Part shown: positions 51,282-60,136 of the stretch, in pieces
How the letters are laid out: each line of letters begins with the position of its first letter
Position numbering within the stretch: position 1 is the stretch's first letter
Source of the DNA: Sediminicoccus sp. KRV36
GTDB lineage: Bacteria; Pseudomonadota; Alphaproteobacteria; Acetobacterales; Acetobacteraceae
NCBI RefSeq assembly: GCF_023243115.1
Contig: NZ_CP085081.1
Location: 1,798,001 to 1,862,000 of the forward strand
Reading direction: 5' to 3'
Length of the DNA stretch: 64,000 nucleotides
The notes under the pieces: model-generated
The model's database searches: none
Told to the model about the DNA's origin: nothing
The model's input: only the letters and a program-made list of their open reading frames with translations
Program-made: the position numbers and the translations under genes

Positions 51282-51344
51282 GGGGCTGTGCCCCGGAGAT
51301 GCAAGAACCTGAGGTTCTTGCCGGGGCTTGGGGCAGCGCCCCAA
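51282..51344. terminator. Three consecutive three-base-loop hairpins
   Basis: Three hairpins stand in tandem directly after the MBL-fold gene: GGGGC-TGT-GCCCC (51282-51294), GCAAGAACC-TGA-GGTTCTTGC (51301-51321) and TTGGGGC-AGC-GCCCCAA (51328-51344). The last is followed by an AT-rich stretch and may be a real terminator. The middle one is a compensated relative of 36378-36398. Confidence 0.7.
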
Positions 51345-51386
51345 TTTACATTGATTTTGAATATACTTTTCCCTATTGTTCGCGTT

Positions 51387-51956
51387 ATGTTCCATCGCAT
51401 CCCCCACCGCCCCCTCACCGACCGCCAATGGGCCGCGCTGCGCCCCTATGTGGAGCGCGACGCCCCGCAGGGCCGGCCCCTGGCTGATCTGCGCCACCGC
51501 ATGAATGGCATGTTCTGGCTGCTCACCACCGACGCCCCCTGGCGGGAGGTTCCGCCCGAATATGGCGAGGCGGGCACCGTCGCCCGGCATTTCCGCCGGC
51601 TGACGAAGGCCGGGCTGTGGGAGGAACTGCTCCAGGCGCTGCATGATCTTGGGCCCCGCCACCCGCTGCAATCGCTGCGGCGGGTGATCTTCCGGGGCGC
51701 GCGGCGGGCGTATCGGATGCGCGGAATGGGCATCATTGTCCTGGCGCGGCGCTTGAAGTTTCTCGGCGCCCTGCCTGGGCCGGCCTGGATGCTGCCTGAT
51801 CCGGATTTGTCCAAAAGGCTGGTGGCGCTGCAAATGCGCCATCGTGAAAATTTCGGGCGCTTCGTGCTGCAATGGGGCCGGGCGCTGCGCAACCTGATGG
51901 GGATGGTGGGGGGCCGCGCCCATATCCCGCGCTCGCTCCGGCTGGCCATGGCGTGA
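51387..51956 (+). CDS. DUF4096 (IS5-type transposase N-terminal) protein, stand-alone
   Basis: The first 75 residues of this 189-aa protein (HRPLTDRQWAALRPYVE..., MNGMFWLLTTDAPWREVPPE) match DUF4096, the DNA-binding N-terminal domain of IS5/IS4-type transposases. The rest is basic and lacks the DDE catalytic domain. No terminal inverted repeats are obvious around it. It is either a decayed insertion-sequence remnant or a host-kept DNA-binding protein. An AT-rich promoter-like stretch (51345-51386) precedes it. Confidence 0.6.
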   Translation: MFHRIPHRPLTDRQWAALRPYVERDAPQGRPLADLRHRMNGMFWLLTTDAPWREVPPEYGEAGTVARHFRRLTKAGLWEELLQALHDLGPRHPLQSLRRVIFRGARRAYRMRGMGIIVLARRLKFLGALPGPAWMLPDPDLSKRLVALQMRHRENFGRFVLQWGRALRNLMGMVGGRAHIPRSLRLAMA

Positions 51957-52074
51957 TGGCGGGCGCGACGGCCCGGCCGGCGCTTCATTCCGCGAAGGTT
52001 GCGCGCCGGCGCGCCTCCGGGCTTGAATGGCGGCGTAACGAGCGGGCGCCACGTCCCGCCAGGGAGAGAACGCG

Positions 52075-52542
52075 ATGAGCCAGAACCTGGCCCTGAATGT
52101 GAACGGCCGCGCCGTCACCATCACCGTTGATGACCCCGACATGCCGCTGCTCTACGCGCTGCGCAACGAGGTGGGCGTCACCGGTCCGCATTATGGCTGT
52201 GGCCTTGGCCAATGCGGCGCCTGCACCGTGCATGTGGAGGGCGAGGCGGTGCGCTCCTGCCAGCTTCCCGTGGGGCAGGCGGCGGGCAAGCGGATCGTCA
52301 CGCTGGAGGGGCTGGGCACGCCAGCCGCCCCCCACAAGCTGCAACAGGCCTTCATCGCCGAGCAGGCGGTGCAATGCGGCTACTGCGCCAATGGGATGAT
52401 CATGCAATCGGCGGCGCTGCTGGCGAAAAATCCGCGCCCGACCGAGGCGCAGGTCAAGCAGGAACTCGTCAACAACATCTGCCGCTGCGGCACGCATCCG
52501 CGCGTCGTCGCCGCCGTGCTGCGCGCCGCGGCGCAGGGCTGA
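52075..52542 (+). CDS. (2Fe-2S)-binding subunit of a second molybdenum hydroxylase
   Basis: This 155-aa small subunit of the xanthine-oxidase family has [15 protein letters not shown] near 42-56 and CGYCANGMIM near 102-111 with NICRCGTHPRVVAAV near 134-148, the two complete 2Fe-2S sites. A GGGAGAG ribosome site precedes ATG 52075. It pairs with the molybdopterin subunit 14 bases downstream, and is a paralogue of the 35858-36316 gene but without sox genes. Confidence 0.93.
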   Translation: MSQNLALNVNGRAVTITVDDPDMPLLYALRNEVGVTGPHYGCGLGQCGACTVHVEGEAVRSCQLPVGQAAGKRIVTLEGLGTPAAPHKLQQAFIAEQAVQCGYCANGMIMQSAALLAKNPRPTEAQVKQELVNNICRCGTHPRVVAAVLRAAAQG

Positions 52543-52556
52543 GGGAGGGCAGGGAC

Positions 52557-54749
52557 ATGAACGCAATCAATCTGGACCGCCGCTCCCTCCTCACGGCCGG
52601 GGGCGCGCTGGTGGTGGGCTTCACCCTGCCGCCATCGGCCAAGGCCTGGACCGAGAAATCCGTGGCGGCGGATGAGGTGGCAAGTTTCCTGGCGATTGAT
52701 GCCCAGGGCGGTGTCACCGTCTATATCGGCAAGGTGGATCTCGGCACCGGCGTGCGCACCGGCTTCATGCAGATGGCCGCCGAGGAACTGGATGTCGCGC
52801 TGGCCCGCGTGCGGGTGATCGAGGGCGATACGGCGCTGACGCCGGATCAGGGGCCGACCTATGGCTCGCTCTCCATCCAGAATGGCGGCGTCGCGCTGCG
52901 GGCCGCCGCCGCCACCGCGCGCCGCGCCCTGGTGCAGCGCGCGGCCGAGCGGCTGCGGGCCGAGGTTTCGGCGCTGCGGGTCGAGGATGGCGTGGTGATC
53001 GGCCCCTCGGGCCGCGTCACCTATGCCGAGCTGGTCGGCGGGCGCGCGCTGGAGATGAAGGTGGATGCCGCGGCCCCCATCAAGGCGCCGGGCGAGCGCC
53101 GGATCGTCGGCCGTTCGGTGCCGCGGGTGGATATCCCGGACAAGGTCTTCGGCCGCTTCGAATATGTGCATGACTTCAAGCTGCCGGGCATGCTGCATGG
53201 CCGCCCGGTGCGCCCGCCCGCCATGGGTGCGGTGGCGCAATCGGTGGATGAAGCCAGCATCCGCGGCATTCCGGGCGTGGTGCGCGTGGTGCACCAGGGC
53301 GCCTTTGTCGGCGTGGTGGCCGAAACGGAATGGGCGGCGATCCGCGCGGCGCGGGACCTCAAGGTGAGCTGGTCCGAATGGGCCGGCCTGCCGGATCAGT
53401 CCAAGCTGTGGGAGCATGTGCGATCCACGCCGGTCGCCCAGGTGCAGGTGACGTCGGAGCGCGGGGCGCCGGGGGCGGCGATCCAGGGGGCCGCGAAGCG
53501 CGTCTCAGCCAGCTATGACTTCGCCATCCACACCCATGGCTCGATGGGCCCTTCCTGCGCGGTCGCCGAGTTCAAGGATGGCAAGCTCACCACCTGGTCC
53601 GCCAGCCAAGCCACGCATAATCTGCGCAAGCAACTGGCCATGATGCTCGGCATGACGAATGAGCAGGTGCGCTGCATCTACATGGAGGGGGCGGGCTGCT
53701 ACGGCCGCAACGGCCATGAGGATGCGGCGGCCGATGCGGCGCTGCTGGCCCGCGCCGTGGGCCGCCCGGTGCGCGTGCAATGGATGCGCGCCGATGAGCA
53801 TGGCTGGGACCCCAAGGGCCCGCCGCATCTGGTGGACCTCCGCGCCGGGCTGGATGCGCAGGGCAATATCGTGGGTTGGGAGAGCGAGGCCTTCATCCCG
53901 AAAGGGGCGGGCGGCAATGTGGACCTGACGGCGGCGGAGCTTTCGGGCATGCCGCGCGAAAACCAGATCCATCCCGGCAACATCGTCCACAACCTGGCGC
54001 TGCCCTACAGCTTCCCGGCGATCAAGACGACCTGCCACCGCCTGGACACCACGCCCTTCCGGCCGAGCTGGATCCGCACGCCAGGCCGCATGCAGAACAC
54101 CTACGCCAATGAGGCTTTCCTCGATGAATGCGCGGCCGAGGCGGCGGCGGACCCGGTGGAATACCGCCTGCGCCTGATGCCGCAGGATGACCCGCGCGGG
54201 CGCACCGTGCTGGAGCGCGTGGCGCGCCTGTCCAACTGGCAGACGCGGCCGAGCCCGCAGCGCAACCTCAGCGGCGATGTCGTGCGCGGGCGGGGCGTGA
54301 CCTATGTGAAGTATGAGCTGGTGCGCACCTATGTGGCCGCCGTGGCCGAGGTGGAGGTCAATCGCCGCACCGGGGATATCCGGGTGACGAAATTCTACTG
54401 CACGCATGATTGCGGGCAGATCATCCATCCGGATGGGGTGAAGGCGCAGATCGAGGGGAACATCATCCACACCCTCAGCCGCACCCTGCACGAGGAGCTG
54501 ACCTTCGACCGCAAGACCATCACGAGCCTGGATTGGGCGAGCTACCGGACGATCACCTTCCCGGAAATCCCCGAGATCGTGGTCGAGCTGATTGACCGCC
54601 CGACCGAACGCCCCTGGGGCGCTGGCGAGCCGGCGGCGGCGGTGATTCCTTCGGCCGTCTCGAACGCGATCTTTGACGCGACGGGGGTGCGGATGCGCTC
54701 GATCCCCTTCACGGCGGCGCGGTTCCGGGCGGCGGCGCAGGGGACGTGA
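52557..54749 (+). CDS. Xanthine-oxidase-family molybdopterin subunit (IorB/nicotinate dehydrogenase-like)
   Basis: This 730-aa subunit's N-terminus LDRRSLLTAGGALVVGFTLP is a twin-arginine signal, so the enzyme acts in the periplasm. It carries IGKVDLGTGVRTGFMQMAAEE near 56-76, the cofactor region GAGCYGRNGHEDAAADAALL near 378-397, and the catalytic glutamate in PWGAGEPAAAVIPSAVSNAI near the C-terminus. It follows its 2Fe-2S partner by 14 bases with a GGGAGGGCAGGG ribosome site. Substrates in this branch are N-heterocycles or aldehydes; the actual one is unknown. Confidence 0.9.
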   Translation: MNAINLDRRSLLTAGGALVVGFTLPPSAKAWTEKSVAADEVASFLAIDAQGGVTVYIGKVDLGTGVRTGFMQMAAEELDVALARVRVIEGDTALTPDQGPTYGSLSIQNGGVALRAAAATARRALVQRAAERLRAEVSALRVEDGVVIGPSGRVTYAELVGGRALEMKVDAAAPIKAPGERRIVGRSVPRVDIPDKVFGRFEYVHDFKLPGMLHGRPVRPPAMGAVAQSVDEASIRGIPGVVRVVHQGAFVGVVAETEWAAIRAARDLKVSWSEWAGLPDQSKLWEHVRSTPVAQVQVTSERGAPGAAIQGAAKRVSASYDFAIHTHGSMGPSCAVAEFKDGKLTTWSASQATHNLRKQLAMMLGMTNEQVRCIYMEGAGCYGRNGHEDAAADAALLARAVGRPVRVQWMRADEHGWDPKGPPHLVDLRAGLDAQGNIVGWESEAFIPKGAGGNVDLTAAELSGMPRENQIHPGNIVHNLALPYSFPAIKTTCHRLDTTPFRPSWIRTPGRMQNTYANEAFLDECAAEAAADPVEYRLRLMPQDDPRGRTVLERVARLSNWQTRPSPQRNLSGDVVRGRGVTYVKYELVRTYVAAVAEVEVNRRTGDIRVTKFYCTHDCGQIIHPDGVKAQIEGNIIHTLSRTLHEELTFDRKTITSLDWASYRTITFPEIPEIVVELIDRPTERPWGAGEPAAAVIPSAVSNAIFDATGVRMRSIPFTAARFRAAAQGT

Positions 54750-54858
54750 CGGAAAAGCCGGGGCTCCAATATCTCAGGATCGGGGCCCCACACCCCCTTC
54801 CTGGGATCGTCGGCTGAGGGCGGTTTGCGCCCCCAGACGGCAGCATGATCAGTCCAGG

Positions 54859-56265
54859 CTAAATTGTCCCAATGCCCGCTGCCGCCAGAATCCGCGCCAG
54901 CGCTTCATCGCGGCCCAGCGCGAACAGCGTGAGGTCAATCGGCGGGGACATGGTGCTGCCGGTCAGCGCCACGCGCAAAGGCTGGGCGATGTCCTTGAGC
55001 TTCACCGCCTTCACCTCGGCATAGTCGCGCAGCCAATGTTCGAGATCGGCGCGCTCCCACGGGGCGGCCGAGAGGAATTCCGCGAGATCGGCGAGGCGCG
55101 CCTTGGCGTCCTGTGTCAGCAGCGCGGCCGATTTGGCATCCGGCTCGGGCGCGCCGTCCGTCACGGCGAAGGCGGCGCTGGCCGCGAGCTCGGCGAGGTT
55201 TTTCGCGCGCTCCTGCAGGGCCGGCAGCAGCGCCTGCACGCGGGCGATCTTCTCGGTGCCGAACAACTCGCCCGAGGCCGAGAGGCGGTGCAGCACATCG
55301 GGCAGCAGTTTCACGGGGTCGGCCTGGCGCAGATAGACGCCGTTCACATGCTCCAGCTTCTTGTAGTCCATGCGGGAGGCCGCGCGGCCGACATCATGCA
55401 GGTCGAAGATCTGCTCGGCGCGGGCGCGGGGGATGATTTCCTCATCGCCATGGCCCCAGCCCAGGCGCAACAGATAGTTGCAGACGGCTTCCGGCAGCAG
55501 GCCCTGGTCCCGGAAATCGAGCACGGAAACCGCGCCATGCCGCTTGCTGAGCTTCGCGCCATCCGCGCCATGGATGAGCGGGATGTGGCCGAAGCGCGGG
55601 CGGTGCCAGCCCATCGCGTCATAGACCATGCATTGGCGGAAGGTGTTGGTCAGGTGGTCATCGCCGCGGATGACGTGGGTGATGCCCATGTCATGGTCGT
55701 CCACCACCACGGCATGCAGATAGGTGGGTGTCCCGTCGGAGCGCAGGATGATCATGTCATCCAGCTCGGTATTGGCGACGGTGACGTTGCCCTGGACCTG
55801 GTCCTCCACCACCGTCTCGCCGGTTTGCGGCGCCTTGAGGCGGATGGCGAAGGGCTGGCCGGCCTGGGCGGCACCTGGCTCACGCTCGCGCCAATGGCCA
55901 TCGTAGCGGGGCGGGCGCTTTTCAGCGATGGCGCGCTCGCGCATGGCCACCAGCTCCTCGGGGGTTTCATAGGCGCGGTAGGCGAGGCCGGCGGCGAGGA
56001 GTTCATGCGCCACCTCGGCATGGCGGGCCTCACGCCGGGATTGGAAGACCGGCGGCTCATCGGGGCTGAGGCCCAGCCAGGCCAGGGATTCCAGGATCTG
56101 GTCCACGGCTTCCTGGGTGCTGCGGGCGCGGTCGGTATCCTCGATGCGCAGGAGGTAGGCGCCGCCATGCCGCCGCGCGAAGAGCGCGTTGAACAGCGCG
56201 GTGCGGGCACCGCCAATATGCAGGAAGCCGGTGGGGGAGGGGGCGAAGCGGGTGCGAACGGTCAT
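54859..56265 (-). CDS. gltX: Glutamyl-tRNA synthetase
   Basis: This 468-aa class I synthetase has the HIGH-type motif APSPTGFLHIGGARTALFNA near 8-27 and KMSKS-type GAKLSKRHGA near 239-248. Length is normal for GluRS. It charges tRNA-Glu and may be the non-discriminating type common in alphaproteobacteria. ATG 56265 was chosen at the conserved TVRTRFAPSPTG start; the longer frame to 56757 lies opposite comEC. It is divergent from comEC with a 37-bp gap. Confidence 0.95.
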   Translation of the reverse strand: MTVRTRFAPSPTGFLHIGGARTALFNALFARRHGGAYLLRIEDTDRARSTQEAVDQILESLAWLGLSPDEPPVFQSRREARHAEVAHELLAAGLAYRAYETPEELVAMRERAIAEKRPPRYDGHWREREPGAAQAGQPFAIRLKAPQTGETVVEDQVQGNVTVANTELDDMIILRSDGTPTYLHAVVVDDHDMGITHVIRGDDHLTNTFRQCMVYDAMGWHRPRFGHIPLIHGADGAKLSKRHGAVSVLDFRDQGLLPEAVCNYLLRLGWGHGDEEIIPRARAEQIFDLHDVGRAASRMDYKKLEHVNGVYLRQADPVKLLPDVLHRLSASGELFGTEKIARVQALLPALQERAKNLAELAASAAFAVTDGAPEPDAKSAALLTQDAKARLADLAEFLSAAPWERADLEHWLRDYAEVKAVKLKDIAQPLRVALTGSTMSPPIDLTLFALGRDEALARILAAAGIGTI

Positions 56266-56302
56266 GCGCCTGTGTATCACGATGCTGGACGGCGGTTGAG
56301 GG

Positions 56303-58465
56303 GTGGTGCACGTCTGCGTGCAGATGCAGCCTCCGCTACAACCCTGGGTGATTCGCCGTCTGGAATCCGAGCAGGGGCGCCTCGCGCTCTGGCTGCCGGT
56401 GGCGCTGGGTGTTGGGGTGCTGCTGTATTTCGTGCCGCGCTTCGAGCCGCCGCTCTGGTGGGGAGGCCTCGCGCTGCTGCCGGCGGGATTGGCCCTCCGG
56501 CTGCGCGCGCAGTCGCCCTTGCTGGCCTGGGCCATGGCGCTGCTGGCCTGCATCGGCGGCGGTTTCGCGCTGGCCGGCTGGCACGGCATGCGCGCGGCGC
56601 CCATCCTGGAGCTGCCGCGCGGGGCGATGGCATTGCGCGGAACGGTGGTGGAAGTGGACCCGCTGCCGGGCGGCTTGCGCCTCACCCTCGCCGAGGCGCG
56701 CTGGGCCGAGGAGATGCCGCCCGCCGCCCGGCTTATCCGTGTCCGGCTGCGTGCCAACGACCGGGCCCGGCCGGAACCCGGGGATCGCGTGGCCTTGCGC
56801 GCGTTGATCCGCCCGCCCTCGGCGCCGGCCTATCCGGGCGCCTGGGATTTCCAGCGTGCAGCGTTTTTCGAGGGCGTCGCCGGCTCCGGCTTCGCGCTCG
56901 GGCCGCTGGAGATCATGGCGCGCGACGGCGCGGCCCCGCCGCTTTCGGGGCTGCGCGCGCGGATCGAGGCGCAGGTGATGGCGGCGCTGCCCGGCGCTGC
57001 GGGCGCGATTGCGGCGGCCCTGCTGACGGGCGGGCAAAGCGGCATTCCGCCGGCCGAGATGCAGGCGATGCGGGATTCGGGCCTGGCGCATCTGTTGTCC
57101 GTCTCGGGGCTGCATATCGCCATCGTGATGGGGCTGGTCTTTGCCCTGGCGCGGGGTGGCTTGGCGCTCTGGCCCGGCTTCGCGCTGCGCTTCGGCACCA
57201 AGCCGGTGGCGGCCATCCTCGCCCTGCTGGCGGGTGGCTTCTACATGGTGCTGACCGGCAGCCAGGTGCCGATGCAGCGCAGCTTTGCCATGGCCGCGCT
57301 GGTCACGCTGGCGCTGCTGGTTGGCCGGCGCGCGCTGAGCCCGCGGGTGCTGGCCTTCGCTGCGGTCGCCGTGCTGGTGCTGCAACCCGCCGCGCTGCTT
57401 GGCCCCTCCTTCCAGATGAGCTTCGCCGCCGTGCTGGCGCTCATCGCGGCGTTCGAGGCGGCGCGGCCCTGGCTGATGGGGGGGGCCGCGCCGCGTCCGC
57501 TCTGGCAGCGTCTGGGTCTGGTCCTGCTCGGCACGCTGGCGACCTCGGTGATCGCCGGTGCGGCGACCACGCCTTTCGGGCTGCATCACTTCGGCCGGGT
57601 GCAGGTGTATGGCGTGGCGGCCAATGCGCTGGCCGTGCCGCTGACCTCCTTTCTGGTGATGCCGGCCGGGATGCTGGCCCTGCTGCTGATGCCCTTCGGT
57701 GCCGAGGGCATGCCGCTTGCGCTGATGGGCTGGGGCATCGCGGGCATTCTGTGGGTGGCGCAGGCGGTGGCCGCCTGGCCGGGCGCGGCCCTGGCCATGG
57801 CGCCCTTGCCAGGCCATGGCCTCGCGCTGATCGCCTTCGGCTTCTGCTGGCTGTGCCTCTGGCGTCAACGCTGGCGGCTGCTGGGCTGCCTGCCGATGGC
57901 GCTGGGCTTCGCCAGCTGGAGCTGGGTCAGCCTGCCGGCAGCGCTGGCTTCGGCAGATGGGCGGCTTTTTGCCTTTCAGGTCGCGGGGGAGGTGTTCTTC
58001 GAAAGGCGGCCCGGCGCGTCCCGTTTCACCGGCGATGCCTGGCTGCGTGGCTTCGGCGATGATGCGGGAACACCCTTGCCCGTGGACGGTGAGCTTGCGG
58101 GCGGACGCATCGCCTGCACGCCGCAATCCTGTCTGCTGCGTGATGCTGCCGGTGCGGCGGCCGTGCTGCTGCTGCGCCCGCCCATGCCGCAGCGCGGGCA
58201 GCGCGCCGCGGCGGAGTTCCGGCGCGGCGCGCACCCGGCTTGCGGCACGGCGCCGGTCATTCTCTCGCCCGAGCCCCTGCGCGGGGATTGCCCCGGGAGT
58301 GTGGTGGTGGATCGCTTTTCGGCATGGCGCGATGGCGCGCATGCGGTGTGGCTGGCGCCGCCGCGCGTGGTGTCCGATCGCGATTGGCGCGGGGATCGCC
58401 CCTGGGTGCCGCCGCGCCCCACGCCGCGCGCACAAACCCAGGAACCGCCGGCTGAGACGGAGTAG
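56303..58465 (+). CDS. comEC: ComEC/Rec2 family competence protein
   Basis: The N-terminal 240 residues of this 720-aa inner-membrane protein hold helices and a DUF4131-type soluble domain. The Competence domain follows, with LTGGQSGIPPAEMQAMRDSG near 242-261 and AHLLSVSGLHIAIVMGLVFA near 263-282. The C-terminal 180 residues are a reduced soluble domain with no HxHxDH metal motif, as in many alphaproteobacteria. ComEC forms the channel for DNA uptake. The start could be GTG 56303 or ATG 56324. Other competence genes are not in the window. Confidence 0.9.
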   Translation: MVHVCVQMQPPLQPWVIRRLESEQGRLALWLPVALGVGVLLYFVPRFEPPLWWGGLALLPAGLALRLRAQSPLLAWAMALLACIGGGFALAGWHGMRAAPILELPRGAMALRGTVVEVDPLPGGLRLTLAEARWAEEMPPAARLIRVRLRANDRARPEPGDRVALRALIRPPSAPAYPGAWDFQRAAFFEGVAGSGFALGPLEIMARDGAAPPLSGLRARIEAQVMAALPGAAGAIAAALLTGGQSGIPPAEMQAMRDSGLAHLLSVSGLHIAIVMGLVFALARGGLALWPGFALRFGTKPVAAILALLAGGFYMVLTGSQVPMQRSFAMAALVTLALLVGRRALSPRVLAFAAVAVLVLQPAALLGPSFQMSFAAVLALIAAFEAARPWLMGGAAPRPLWQRLGLVLLGTLATSVIAGAATTPFGLHHFGRVQVYGVAANALAVPLTSFLVMPAGMLALLLMPFGAEGMPLALMGWGIAGILWVAQAVAAWPGAALAMAPLPGHGLALIAFGFCWLCLWRQRWRLLGCLPMALGFASWSWVSLPAALASADGRLFAFQVAGEVFFERRPGASRFTGDAWLRGFGDDAGTPLPVDGELAGGRIACTPQSCLLRDAAGAAAVLLLRPPMPQRGQRAAAEFRRGAHPACGTAPVILSPEPLRGDCPGSVVVDRFSAWRDGAHAVWLAPPRVVSDRDWRGDRPWVPPRPTPRAQTQEPPAETE

Positions 58466-58468
58466 GCC

Positions 58469-58727
58469 GGATCGCCGCAGGGCCGCTTGGCCCGCAGGCG
58501 TGAATCCGCCCTTCACCGGTTCGGATCGCCGCAGGGCCGCTTGGCCCGCAGGCGTGAATCCGCCCTTCACCGGTTCGGATCGCCGCAGGGCTGCTTGGCC
58601 CGCAGGCGTGAATCCGCCCTTCACCGGTTCGGATCGCCGCAGGGCCGCTTGGCCCGCAGGCGTGAATCCGCCTTTCACCGGTTCGGATCGCCGCAGGGCC
58701 GCTTGGCCCGCAGGCGTGAATCCGCCC
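58469..58727. repeat. 54-bp tandem repeat, about 4.8 copies
   Basis: There are four full units (58469-58522, 58523-58576, 58577-58630, 58631-58684) and a 43-base partial unit (58685-58727). Only two substitutions are visible among the full units (one in unit 3, one in unit 4). Each holds an imperfect hairpin: CGCC-GGGCC-GCTT-GGCCC-GGCG. The array fills the gap between convergent comEC and fliP, starting 3 bases after the comEC stop. The unit is a multiple of three and open in several frames, but no gene is supported. Confidence 0.95.
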
Positions 58728-58739
58728 GTCCACGCCGCA

Positions 58740-59480
58740 CTATGGCAGCACGAACCCCTGCACGAGGCTGGAGGAAAGCAGTGCCCAGCCATCCACCAGC
58801 ACGAAGAAGATCAGCTTGAAGGGCAGCGCCACCACCGAGGGCGGCAGCATCATCATGCCGAGCGACATGAGGATGGAGGCCACCACCATGTCGATCACCA
58901 GGAAGGGCAGGAACAGCAGGAAGCCGATCTCGAAGGCGCGCTTGAGTTCGGTGACGAGGAAGGCCGGCATCAGCGTGCGGAAGGGCGCCGCCTCGGGCGC
59001 TGTGACCGGCAGCCGCGCGAGCTGGTTGAACAGGTTGACGTCGCTCTCGCGCACATTGGCGGCCATGAATTTGCGGAAGGGCTCGGCCATGGCGGTCAGG
59101 CCTTCCAGCTCCGTCAGGCGGCCTTCATTCATGGGCACGACGCCCAGCGTCCAGGCCTGGTCCAGCACCGGCTGCATGACGAAGAAGGAGAGGAACAGCG
59201 CGAGGCCGATCAACACCGGATTGGGCGGCACGCCCTGCGCGCCGATGGCCGTGCGCAGCAGCGCCAGCACGATGACGATGCGGGTGAAGGCCGTGGCCAT
59301 GACCAGCAGCGAAGGTGCGAGCGAGATCAGCCCGATCAGCGCGGTGAGCTGCACGAGGCGCGCCGTGGCGCCCGGCTGGTTGCCGCCGAGATCGAGCGAG
59401 ACGGACTGCGCGAGGGCGGGCGCGCCGCACAGCAGCAGCGCGGCCAGGGTGGTGGTGAAGAGCACGGCGATGAACTTCAT
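58740..59480 (-). CDS. fliP: Flagellar type III export protein FliP
   Basis: This 246-aa export-gate subunit has a cleavable signal peptide (about 1-24) and the classic FliP core LLVMATAFTRIVIVLALLRT near 59-78, then GLALFLSFFVMQPVLDQAW, LVTELKRAFEIGFLLFLPFL near 173-192 and a final LPPSVVALPFKLIFFVLVDG. FliP with FliQ and FliR forms the export channel. It overlaps fliO by 4 bp. Unusually, it is split from fliQ and fliR, which are on the opposite strand 1.8 kb away. Confidence 0.96.
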   Translation of the reverse strand: MKFIAVLFTTTLAALLLCGAPALAQSVSLDLGGNQPGATARLVQLTALIGLISLAPSLLVMATAFTRIVIVLALLRTAIGAQGVPPNPVLIGLALFLSFFVMQPVLDQAWTLGVVPMNEGRLTELEGLTAMAEPFRKFMAANVRESDVNLFNQLARLPVTAPEAAPFRTLMPAFLVTELKRAFEIGFLLFLPFLVIDMVVASILMSLGMMMLPPSVVALPFKLIFFVLVDGWALLSSSLVQGFVLP

Positions 59481-59740
59481 GGCGGCGGGGGCAGCCAGCC
59501 CAGCATCTGGTCGCCGGCGGGGCCGGTCAGCAGCAGGGCTTCGCGGCCGTCACAGGCGATCAGCACGAGCCGGCGGCGCGCATCCAGCGCCTGCACGGAG
59601 CGGATGTTGAGCCGGCCCGGCACGGCCGTCGCAAGCCCGCGCCGGCGGGCGATGCGCGCCGCCCCCCAGGCCAGCAGCAGCACGGCGGCCAGGGCGGCCA
59701 CGGCCTGCAGGATCATCGCGGGATGGGCGGTGGTTGACAT
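59477..59740 (-). CDS. fliO: FliO-like flagellar biosynthetic protein
   Basis: This 87-aa protein has one membrane helix (about residues 8-28, ILQAVAALAAVLLLAWGAAR) and a small cytoplasmic SpoA-like beta domain (LNIRSVQALDARRRLVLIAC near 43-62). Size, topology and a 4-bp overlap with fliP fit FliO, which helps assemble the FliP ring. Sequence conservation in FliO is always low, so the context carries much of the call. Confidence 0.82.
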   Translation of the reverse strand: MSTTAHPAMILQAVAALAAVLLLAWGAARIARRRGLATAVPGRLNIRSVQALDARRRLVLIACDGREALLLTGPAGDQMLGWLPPPP

Positions 59741-59771
59741 GCGCGGCCTCCTGCCTGCGCTGGAGGGAGGA

Positions 59772-60050
59772 TCAAGGCTCGGCGAGGCAGCGGGACAGCA
59801 GGTCAATCTCCTGCGCGAGCCCGGCCAGGGAGCCGAGCAGCGCCTGGCCGGAATCGCCGGGCAGGCAGGCGACGGCGGCGCAGAGCCGCGCGGCCTCGCG
59901 GTCGAGCCCGGCGAGGTCCACGCTGCGCCCGGCCAGCACCAGCGCACGGGCCATGGTGAGCGTGCCCTGCAGGCTCTCGATCGCCGCCAGGGTGGCGGCG
60001 ACTTCGAATTCGGCGCGCGCTGTTTCGGGGTTTGGGGTCCGGTTCGCCAT
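59772..60050 (-). CDS. Small helical protein of the flagellar cluster, function unknown
   Basis: This 92-aa protein is predicted all-helical, rich in Ala and Leu (TLAAIESLQGTLTMARALVL near 20-39), with two cysteines and no membrane segment or signal. It lies 31 bases ahead of fliO on the same strand and 86 bases from divergent flgB. Size and helicity recall flagellar export chaperones such as FlgN/FliT, but I see no family signature, so this is only a suggestion. Confidence 0.55.
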   Translation of the reverse strand: MANRTPNPETARAEFEVAATLAAIESLQGTLTMARALVLAGRSVDLAGLDREAARLCAAVACLPGDSGQALLGSLAGLAQEIDLLSRCLAEP

Positions 60051-60136
60051 GGCCCAGGAATGCCCTGCGGAAGGTTAAGAATTCCTCAGCGGCGGCCTTC
60101 AGATTTTCTTCATCAAAACCCTGTTGGATGCCGCCC

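Noticed and set aside
51387..51956. Complete insertion sequence
   Set aside because: Only the DUF4096 domain is present; no DDE domain, terminal inverted repeats or target duplication could be seen.
56266..56757. N-terminal extension of gltX
   Set aside because: The conserved synthetase start is at 56265, and the extension is antisense to comEC.
54673..58062. Plus-strand frame of about 1,129 codons through gltX and comEC
   Set aside because: It runs antisense to gltX and out of frame with comEC, and contains no coherent domain.
58469..58727. CRISPR array
   Set aside because: The units are contiguous with no variable spacers, and no cas gene is in the window.
60036..60062. Sigma-54-type promoter before flgB (GG...GC words near 60048-60062)
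   Set aside because: The GG-to-GC spacing is one base short of the required ten and the flanking consensus is poor.
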